A stretch of 64,000 nucleotides of DNA, from positions 34,657,390-34,721,389 of the forward strand of contig JAVMKO010000003.1 in the NCBI GenBank assembly GCA_032164245.1, written 5' to 3'. Source of the DNA: Sternotherus odoratus (taxonomy: Eukaryota > Chordata > Testudines > Kinosternidae). The position numbers and the translations under genes are program-made. Position 1 is the stretch's first letter. Each line of letters begins with the position of its first letter. The notes under the pieces were generated by a model. That model saw only the letters and a list, made by a program, of their open reading frames with translations. It was not told where the DNA came from and searched no databases. Shown here in pieces: positions 56,556-64,000 of this stretch.

Positions 56556-56618
56556 TTACACATATATTCACATGCACACACACCCATAAAGCTTTATGGG
56601 GTACACCGTCACAGGGTC

Positions 56619-56914
56619 ATCTTAGGAGTTCTGACTAACCCAGTCCTCTCAGACGCGCACTGTCAGTGTATGTGTGTTTGTCTGATTCTGGGGCTGGAAG
56701 AACTCAGCCCTATGGAACCAAAGCAGGATAGCTCCATTGCAAGGGAACGTGCAGCAGGGAGAAGTTGAGTTCCGTATGAGAACACAAGTGATACAAGCAA
56801 TACAATAATACAATTACAGCACCCACCCACTCCAAACAGTAAGCCTAATAAATGAGCTTGCCCCAAAATAATGTGAAAATCTGGTAACAAATGCATCAGG
56901 CAAGGTATTTCCAG
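56619..56914. other. Unassigned non-coding DNA
   Basis: The short stretch between LTR element A and the next LINE. It holds no recognisable gene. Confidence 0.4.
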
Positions 56915-57785
56915 TAGAGATAGGGAAATGTATTATTATTACACAAGGCACTTGTAAGACCTCACCTGGAATGCTGTGTGCAATTCTGATCTCCTTTGTT
57001 TAATGTTGAACCTAATTTATGAGAGGAAACTTAAGGAGCATGGGTTATTTAGCCTAACCAAACGAAGACTGTGGGAAAATATGACTGCTCCTTATAAATA
57101 CATCAGAGGTATAAACACCAGGAAAGACAAGGAGTTATTTAAGTTATGGGCCAATGGTTTCACAAGAACAAATTGATATAAACTGGTGATCAGCAAGTTT
57201 GGGCTTGAAATTAGATGAAGGTGTCTAGCCTTCAGAGAGTAAAATTCAGGAACAGCCTTCAAAGGAGAGTGATGGGAGCAAAAAACCTAACTGGTTTCCA
57301 CACTGAGTTTGTTAAGGTTATGGAGCTGATGGTATAATGAGATTGCCTACAATGGTATGTAGCCGATCTGTGACTACTGATAGCCAATATCTCCAATGGA
57401 TACAGTGGATGAGGAGGGCTCTGAGTTACTACAAAGAATTCTTTCTCAGGTGCCTGACTGGTGAGTCTTGCCAACATACTTAGGATCTAACTGATCTCCA
57501 TATTTGGGATCCTGAAGGAATTTTTCCCCAGGTCAGATTGGGAAAGACGTGGTGTTTTCACCTTTCTCTGCAATGTGGGGGATGGGTCACTAGCTGGTTT
57601 GAACTAGAGTAAATGGTGGCATCTCTGCAACTTGAAGTCTTTAAATAATGATTTGAGGTGTTCAGTAACTCAGCCAGAAGTTAAGGGTCTATTACAGGAG
57701 TGGGTGGGCGAGGTTCTTGTGGTTGGTCATGTACAGGAGGTCATACTAGATGATCACAATGATCCGTTCTTGTCTTAAAGCCTGT
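56915..57785 (+). mobile_element. L3/CR1-type LINE 3' part
   Basis: Early sequence reads 'acctcacctggaatgctgtg' and encodes YERKLKEHGLFSLTKRRLWENM followed by APYKYIRGINTRKDKELFKLW (56976-57176), the late reverse-transcriptase region of L3-type LINEs. The 3' UTR follows: 'ggaatttttccccaggtcag', 'caggaggtcatactagatga', 'tcacaatgatccgttcttgt', 'cttaaagcctgtgagta'. The ORF is truncated and interrupted. Confidence 0.85.
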
Positions 57786-57998
57786 GAGTATGTCTTTTAT
57801 CAGATTGTTGGGAAGGACACACAACATTTGTGGATATTGTATTCAACCACATAGCAATGGGTCAATAATAGTGACAGAAATTACAGAATAGATAAAACAC
57901 GAGCATGCTTGAATTTAAGATAAAAGTTTTGCTTTGGGGGCACAATTATATTTTGGAGGGTAGAGACCTCTTTTGACTTGAATATGTTGCCAATCACA
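57786..57998. other. Unassigned spacer
   Basis: No gene or recognisable repeat. Confidence 0.4.
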
Positions 57999-58415
57999 CT
58001 GTGGGCAATCAGGGTTAGCGGTAAAAGAGAGTTCTGCCTGCCATTTGGAGTTGGGTCCAGGGTAGGCAGAGTCCAGGAAACAAGCCAAGGGTCAGTACCA
58101 GAGGTGGCTAAAACCAAATGCAGAAGCAGAGTCATAAACCAGAGATAGATCCAGAAGTCTGAAGCCAGAGGAGAACAGGAGATGGAATAAGGGGAAGTCC
58201 AGCTCAGACGTGCTCTGAATTAAGCAGCCACTAATCTGAATCAGGGGGCAGGTTTCTAACCAGGACTGCTAAATCAGCAGGCAGTCAGAAACTGTCGCCA
58301 TTCTGTGAGTTTTAAGGCAATGCCGCTCAGCTCATTGGTTGCCTCACAGTGCACTTAGTCAGGGAGCTGGCCATCAGCTGATCCTAGCTTGACTGGTCCC
58401 TGACCACAAAAGATT
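57999..58415. repeat. LTR-like repeat, probably minus orientation
   Basis: A purine-rich block starting TGTGGGCAATC and ending CTGACCACA, with many 'gtccag', 'cagagtca' and 'agaagtctgaagccag' motifs. It resembles, in reverse, the 35408-35913 insertion and shares the motif CAGCTGATCCTAGC. No target duplication is visible, so the limits are tentative. Confidence 0.4.
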
Positions 58416-60189
58416 AAGGTATCTAGATTGAGATTATCTTGGCTATTTATTGAATGTGATGGGTTCTTATTATTTGTTTGTATTTTTCTTTAAAATGTAC
58501 ATGTTCATTTTGTTAATGTACAATGAACACTGAGGTATTTGTTTGTGGTGAATTTATAATTTTTATATTTAAGACCTGAGTATTGCTGGTCAGAATTTTA
58601 CCCAGATTTTTTATGTTCTTATGTAGGCAAACAGTTAATCATATATTTAAATGGTCCCAATTTTGATTGACATAATTGAAAAATGTTTCTAATTTTTCCC
58701 AATATAGGACACTCAAGGAGGTGGGGGAGGGTTGAGACCATTGGCAGGGCTGCAAACCCACAGAGTCTATTATGTTTCCTCTGCCCGTACACACTCCTGA
58801 GTGTGCCTTATATTTTAATAGTCAGAGCATCACCCTAGATTGGAAACTTCTATTGGAACAAAAGACAAGATTTTTTTTTATTGGTTTTGTCTTTTGGCAT
58901 TTCAGCATATATTTGAAGGTTGCTGAAGTATTACACTTGCTGGAATTGTAAATTACAGTGTCAATATCTTTGTGGGTTTAACTGACAAACCTATAAGTGA
59001 CCTTCCCGGGGACACTATGTTGTTGTTTTTTCCTTGTCAGGAGTCCCCCTTTCCTGTTAAATACTAAATTGTATAATGCTATTTTGGTATCAGATGAGAA
59101 CTCCTCTTTCTTGGACTGGCGATTATATATTCAAGCAGTTTTTCTAGCATACCTATTGTTGCAAATGAATTATCCATCACATATCGTACAATATATGCAT
59201 GGGTAACATATTGCTTTCTTAAAAAATAAAAGTTCACTACAGTTGGTTTAAGATTAGACACTTGTTTGCTGTTGATGGGAATAAAGATTTATTGTTCCTC
59301 AAATGTGGATATCACTTTGCTCTTTAAATGACTTCAGAGAGACTGAACTAAATTCAGTGTCCAAAAGAAAGCTGTTGAAGTTCTCTATAAATAGGACTTG
59401 CTTTTTCCTCTTCTTTGATTTTGAACTAGATGACACAGAAGACTAGGATACAGCAGAATCTCTTAATGTTCACAGTAGGGTATAATGCAAGCAATATATA
59501 TAAAACCATACATCTTTCAAATAGATATTATATCTTAAACTGAAGATCCTTCTGTTTTCTGGAAAGATACCAGTGTTGAGATGAGCAAATCAGGTAAAGT
59601 TAGTTAACCAAGTGGAATAAAATTCAGTATAAAATCTCTCCAAACTCAGGAAATACCAACAACTACTAAAGTGAAACAATGAGTTCTAATGGGCAAAGAG
59701 CATCTTCAAGGAGAAGCTGATGATTGCTAGAACATGGATGTTTATCTTGGTTTGGTTTCTGAAAAAATCTAAATTAATCTGTCAATAATTCATATTTAAT
59801 AAGGAGTAGAATAAAGTAAGGGAGATGATGAGAATATGAGTTTGGTTTCTATAAAGACAGACAATGAGTTGGGTTATATTGTAATAGTGGGGCCTAAAAA
59901 ATTATTCTAATTGTGAACTCACCTGTAAAAAATATATGAAAGTTCACAGAATGTCACAATAACCTATACTAACACATGTTAATGGAAAAAGATACAAAAA
60001 AGGAGACAGAAGAACTAAATTAGTCTAAACAAAGGGCCTTCTGATACGGTTCAAGCACTACATTAAAATCAAGCCTGGTACCACCCTCATTGTCTCCTGA
60101 GACCCTGAATCTTCTTTGTCCTAACCTTAAGAGATGAGATGACCTGATCAGGCCAAAGAGAGGACTCAGATACCTTTTACACTTTAGAT
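58416..60189. other. Unassigned non-coding DNA
   Basis: No gene recognised. 60020-60189 may be part of a CR1-tailed repeat but is not clear. Confidence 0.45.
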
Positions 60190-60208
60190 TTAGTTGGGGA
60201 TTGGTCCT
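60190..60208 (+). mobile_element. CR1 3'-end piece left of the solo LTR
   Basis: 'tagttggggattggtcct' is the CR1 sequence that normally precedes 'gctttgagcaggcggttgga', which is found at 60999 on the other side of the LTR. GTCCT (60204-60208) is shared as the target duplication. Confidence 0.7.
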
Positions 60209-60993
60209 TGTGAGAGATCTTTCTCCCCCCACACTAAACTCTAGGGTAAAAATGTGGGGGTCCCTCATGCAAGACACTCAAACTCCAAGCTTATCTACCA
60301 GCTTAGGTTAAATCTTTTCCCCCCAAACCCAAACTTCTCCAGTTGGGGCTTGGGACCCCCTGCCACCATTAATGTGATTATTCCAAAACCATGGAGTAGG
60401 GCACATTAAAACCCCAGAGAGTAACACCCCCCTCTCCCTCCTTGCCGGCTGGGAGAGATAAAGAACACAGACTTTGCTCCACGACCCCTCCTTGCTACCT
60501 GGGAGAGATTCAAGAACACTGACTCTCACTCGCCATGAGCTACCCCGATCCAAAGCTAGGGCAACTCCAAGGGAAATAACCAAACCATTCTTCTAACAAA
60601 AAATTTAATAAAGAAAAGAGAAAAGGCATTCAACTTATACAGACTTTACAGATACTCAATTCTAGTCTTAACTCCTTAACCCCCCGTAGGATTTCTCCCT
60701 CTGATGAAATTAAGGACACCACAGATCAATTACAAGCTTATACAATCAACAACTCTACTTACTGTTAGTCTAACTTAGAAACTTAATTAAAGATGAGTAG
60801 AAAGGTGAATCATTTCTCCAAAGCTGGAGAGAGAAGATGGAGAGAAACCGATAGCCCAGGAAGAAAAAGTGAAACTAAAAACTCCCCCTGTGTCTATAGG
60901 AATTTGCATCCCCAAGACGTCATAGCTTCTTCTGCTTCAGGTTAACCCCTTACAGGCAAAACAGTAATTCTAAGGCACTTCATACTTATGACA
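60209..60993 (-). mobile_element. Solo LTR, minus orientation, 785 bp, inserted in a CR1
   Basis: On + it begins TGTGAGAGATC and ends CTTATGACA; on the minus strand this is TGTCATAAG to CTCACA. GTCCT flanks it on both sides (60204-60208, 60994-60998). The minus strand carries TTATTAAA near 60612-60605 as probable poly(A) signal and shares the surrounding block with the gypsy-type LTR at 49670-49725, so it is a relative of that family. There is no internal sequence, so it arose by LTR-LTR recombination. The 91- and 85-codon minus-strand frames are not genes. Confidence 0.88.
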
Positions 60994-60998
60994 GTCCT

Positions 60999-61066
60999 GC
61001 TTTGAGCAGGCGGTTGGACTAGATGATCTCCTGAGGTCCCTTCTCTTCCCTGATATTCTATGATTC
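60999..61066 (+). mobile_element. CR1 3' terminus right of the solo LTR
   Basis: 'gctttgagcaggcggttgga', 'ctagatgatctcctgaggtc' and the terminal 'attctatgattct' form a standard CR1 3' end. It is collinear with the 60190-60208 piece. Confidence 0.85.
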
Positions 61067-62336
61067 TGCTGGCTCCAGCTAAATCCCAAATTCCACCTGT
61101 GATAAAATGGGATCAGACTTTAAAAGCAGCAACAACATCTAATCTAATATAATCTCAAACAATTTCTTCTTTTTTCCCTGAGAAGGACAGTTTTGGAGTT
61201 TAACAGCAGCAACAACAATAGTTCCAGAACATCACAACTAATTTTTGCTCTTTTACCCAACAGGACAGTTGTTACAATCTTCTGTATCATCTAAGGGACT
61301 GTCAAACAAGGGCTTTTTTTTTTCCTTCTAAAATTCTCTCTAGTTAAAGGGAAAGGGAAAAAAAAAATCTTCACTTAATGCTTTACATTTCAAATGTTTT
61401 AACTGATTTTCTTTCTTTTCAGTATCATTAATAAAAGTTTTAAAAAGATTTTAATAGTTTATTTGCCATGGCTGATGTCTCTGTATGCCAAACTCTGGAC
61501 TTTGTTTAACATTGTTTAATTTGGACAGTGACTGGGTAATGTTAACTCCGTTACCCCATATATCCCATCTAACTTAATACAACAGTGAGTAAAGTTTATT
61601 CTGACCCCCCGTTATTTAAGGGTGTTCTTCCTATGGTTGAGTGGATGGGTAATTTGATTAGACGAGCAGGGTGCAAAGAAACAAAACAAAAGCAAAAGCA
61701 AAACATTCTAACCCACTATCAATACAAAGTTTTCCGAAACAATTTTCAGTCTCATTAGAGGACCAATCCTGACAGGTGCACTGAACACTAATTAAAGGCA
61801 CTCCGAACCTTATAGGAGATGCTCAGAACCTTAGTTTATCAGATGTAAAAACACCTTTGTTGAGACAGTTGTCTATGTTGACAATGATGAGATCCCAATA
61901 AAGAGAGCATATGGTAAATTTCACCCCTATCTGATTTCCTGTCACAGATTTTATATTGCTTTAAAATGAACTTCGTGGGGGAGGGGGGGGGGTTAAGTTA
62001 ACCAGTAAATTATTTATAATGATTTTTTAAAGTACAGCTTCTTGAATATTTTGGCAACATGTTTATGCTATTATTCAGAGGTATTATATGTATAAATAGA
62101 TTATTTTAGTCACTTTTACATATTTTTCAGGAAAATGAGGGTTTCTATGAAAACAGTTTTCTGCTGAATTAAGATCACACAACACATGGGAATTTAAAAG
62201 GGCCAGTTTTACGATGTTGAAAACAATTACAAGCCAAATTAGCTGAGAGAAAGAATTTAATCAGAAAAATGTGAATGACAATTGAAAATAGTTTAAGAAC
62301 ACTTTACTAGATGACCAAAAAGCCACAATCATAGAA
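61067..62336. other. Unassigned DNA
   Basis: No gene recognised. Homopolymers (T at 61313-61323, G at 61978-61991) are present. Confidence 0.5.
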
Positions 62337-62389
62337 TCATAGAAGATTAAGGTTGGAAGAGACCTCAGGAGGTCACCTAGTCCAACCCA
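62337..62389 (-). mobile_element. CR1 LINE 3' terminus, minus strand
   Basis: 'catagaagattaaggttgga' then 'agagacctcaggaggtcacc' and 'tagtccaaccc', preceded by 'aatcatagaatcatag', is the reverse complement of the CR1 3' end. Only about 55 bp is kept. Confidence 0.85.
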
Positions 62390-62570
62390 GAAGAATATTG
62401 AAGGAAAGAATCAATAATGAAAATACTGATACTTAAATGCATCATACTGAAATAAACTCTCATAATGCAACATGTGAATTTGTGCCTGTTGCTCTGAGTT
62501 TCTGCTTAAAACATCCTTTCTAGAACCTGAACATACTGAGGTCATCTCAGCTATATGGCACTCAAGATTA
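62390..62570. other. Unassigned spacer
   Basis: No gene or repeat recognised. Confidence 0.4.
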
Positions 62571-63542
62571 GATCCACAAAGGGATTTAGGTGCCTCACTG
62601 CTACTTTAGGTACCTAACCTCCAGTCAGCTGCTGCCTAACCTGTAAGCATTTATGTTTCTGCCGATAAGGTCCCAAGCGGCCTACGTTTCTGCCAGCAGG
62701 CCTCTGCAAAACCATGTAGTTTCTCACACTGAGGAGCTGCTTGACACCTTAGTTTATGCCTATGCCCTGGCAGCATTTCCACACTGGGCATCCCTGCCCA
62801 TCTCTCCTGCAGTGCCCAATCCAAAAGACACACTTACACCAAGCTTAACCTGCACAAAAGACAGCTGAGGGCAACCAGATTGGGAATTTTGGAGGAAGAG
62901 TAGCATGTCCCAGGATACCCATAGTCCAGTTTTTAGGGCACTCACTGGGATGTAGAAGAGGTGTTTTCAAATCCCTACTCTGCCTGGTGCGAAGCAGGAA
63001 CTTGATTTGAGTCTGCCTGATATCAGGTGACTACCCACCCTCCAGGCTACTGGATATTCTGCTGTGGGTCTCTCTCCTGTTGAAGGTGTGTGTAAATCAT
63101 TAAATATTCATTGGGCCAGAGAGAAATTGACTTGGGGGTTAGGGTGCTCCCTGAAATGTAGGTAGACCCAAATTTAACTCCCCGCTCCAAAATCAGGCAG
63201 AGCAGGAATTTAAAAACATCCTACATCCCAGGTGAGTGACCTATCCATGGGATATTAACTATGACATGGTGGAGACCTTGACCTGTGAATTTTTTTCAGG
63301 AGAAAGAGCTGCCCTAATTAGGTACCTAACTCTAGCATGGGGTTCATGGCTGTTTGGTGTTCCCTGTTGGCTAGCGTAAGCAGCTCCCTCTCAGTGTGCT
63401 GGCTTTCATGAAGCCCATTCTTAGGCACCTAACTTACCCCATGCAATGTACAGGGAACCTGTGTGCCTGGGTTGCGGATTTCACAGAGCAGCAGGGTGCT
63501 TGAAAGCTAGGTGTTGCCAAGCCTAAGTCCCTAGATGGATCA
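62571..63542. mobile_element. Non-autonomous DNA transposon with imperfect TIRs, about 970 bp
   Basis: The left end 'agatccacaaagggatttagg' (starting 62573) and the right end, read inverted, 'tgatccatctagggacttagg' form imperfect inverted repeats. Sub-terminal blocks 'gtgcctcactgctactttag' and 'cacctaacttaccccatgc' repeat the 'taggtacctaac' theme in both orientations. No transposase domain is visible. Frames of 60-71 codons at 62651-62945 are chance. The superfamily is undetermined and the target duplication was not resolved. Confidence 0.55.
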
Positions 63543-63894
63543 AATACCACATTAAGGGCTCCATGGAATAAGATGTTGAGCACTCTGGTCCCAATTTAGC
63601 AAAACAAAACATGTGCTTAATGTTAACTCTATGTGTGTGTGTGGAGGGGCAGAGGGAGTAAGGGGGATGAGCAACTTGCAGGAGTGAGTCCATAATGCTT
63701 GGGTTTCATGATGATGAGTGTGAAATAAGAACCTAAATAGATAAATTCCTTTATAATATGAAAAAGTTAAATTTACAACACAGCACTGGATCATTAAATA
63801 GTTAGTACAGTAATAAAAGAAAACAAAGATTTACAACTTTTGTATTTAACTCTTACTACCTCTTGCTAGGTACCTAGTAAATTTTTTGCTATCC
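63543..63894. other. Unassigned spacer
   Basis: No gene. Short (TG)n at about 63632-63642. Confidence 0.4.
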
Positions 63895-64000
63895 CTTAAA
63901 CCGGGCCAGAGCCAGGCATCAGCCTAGCAAGCAGGTGCCTGGGGCGGCAAACAGCAGGGAGCAGCATTCTAGGCGCTGTCAGGGCGGCACTCAGGCAGCT
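63895..64000. repeat. GC-rich repeat cut by the window end
   Basis: 'aggtgcctggggcggcaaac' and 'gtcagggcggcactcaggca' show a GGCGGCA-type repeated motif I associate with a reptile interspersed repeat. The element continues past the window, so class and limits are unknown. Confidence 0.35.

Larger units (their letters stand above)
55177..56560 (-). mobile_element. Second LTR-like element (element B) nested in element A
   Basis: Begins TGTAACCCTTCTGCCCATCA on + and ends CTGCTTACA, with CATA on both sides (55173-55176 and 56561-56564), a 4-bp duplication. Removing it leaves element A continuous. It is 1.38 kb and has no coding domain. On the minus strand ATTAAA near 55383-55378 may be its poly(A) signal, suggesting the same orientation as A, but this is weak. 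It contains a CTG/GGC repeat (55828-55857), a 'gtgatttcagctcttaa' duplication (about 55950-55990) and a 55-bp tandem duplication at its right end. The 159-codon + frame at 55489-55968 is not a gene. Confidence 0.75.
54104..56613 (-). mobile_element. Solo LTR (element A), minus orientation, split by a second LTR
   Basis: The + strand begins TGTGATGGGTTGAGATCACA at 54104 and ends CACCGTCACA at 56613. GGGTC occurs immediately outside both ends (54099-54103, 56614-56618), a 5-bp target duplication. The LTR proper is 54104-55176 plus 56561-56613, about 1.13 kb. On the minus strand a TATA box (TATATAAACC, about 54768-54759) and a poly(A) signal ATTAAA (about 54483-54478) lie in promoter-then-polyadenylation order, which sets the orientation. 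An 11-C run lies at 54420-54431. No internal retroviral genes are present. Confidence 0.85.

Noticed and set aside
1..64000. Host protein-coding exons
   Set aside because: No frame outside mobile elements shows a recognisable domain together with splice signals. Small conserved exons cannot be excluded without alignment to annotated genomes.

Overview
This window reads as intergenic or intronic DNA from an amniote, most likely a turtle. The base is AT-rich and CpG-poor, with no bacterial operons, no convincing host exon, and no tRNA or rRNA gene. The call rests on the repeats: CR1/L3 LINE tails, MIR-like SINE pieces, Penelope-like elements with a GIY-YIG endonuclease and the tail I associate with turtles, large PIF/Harbinger elements, Ty3/gypsy-type and other LTR elements, and several palindromic MITEs. 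Species cannot be fixed from sequence alone, and a crocodilian is not excluded.

Layout. 1-12.9 kb: mostly unassigned AT-rich DNA with two palindromic MITEs and a CR1 3' end (7.9-8.5 kb). 12.9-13.7 kb: a GC-rich non-autonomous Harbinger carrying a 41-bp-arm perfect palindrome. 17.1-22.3 kb: two Penelope-like fragments joined as an inverted repeat, split by a 4.5-kb Harbinger with a TTA target duplication. 22.3-39.8 kb: CR1 copies on both strands, a pogo/Tigger-like MITE, a TIR MITE and a SINE inside an old CR1, and long unassigned stretches. 39.8-43.7 kb: a second, older Harbinger with the same gene layout. 44.7-50.4 kb: a Penelope-like fragment, then a Ty3/gypsy-type element carrying its own Penelope insertion, a retained 3' LTR and an apparently missing 5' LTR. 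50.4-64 kb: MIR-like SINE, an LTR with internal stub, an LTR nested in an LTR (both with target duplications), L3-type LINE, a solo LTR inserted in a CR1, and a TIR element.

How the genes relate. All protein-coding material belongs to mobile elements. Each Harbinger carries a DDE transposase on the + strand and a convergent Myb/SANT-like gene on the - strand, whose two coding blocks are separated by an apparent intron. Inside that intron, on the + strand, both copies carry a third coding-like segment with about half of its residues conserved in the best-aligned block. This third ORF is the most interesting observation here, together with an in-frame UGA at the same transposase codon in both copies. 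The gypsy-type element has integrase upstream of RNase H, as in Gmr1-like elements, and looks internally deleted. Several nested insertions give a readable relative chronology.
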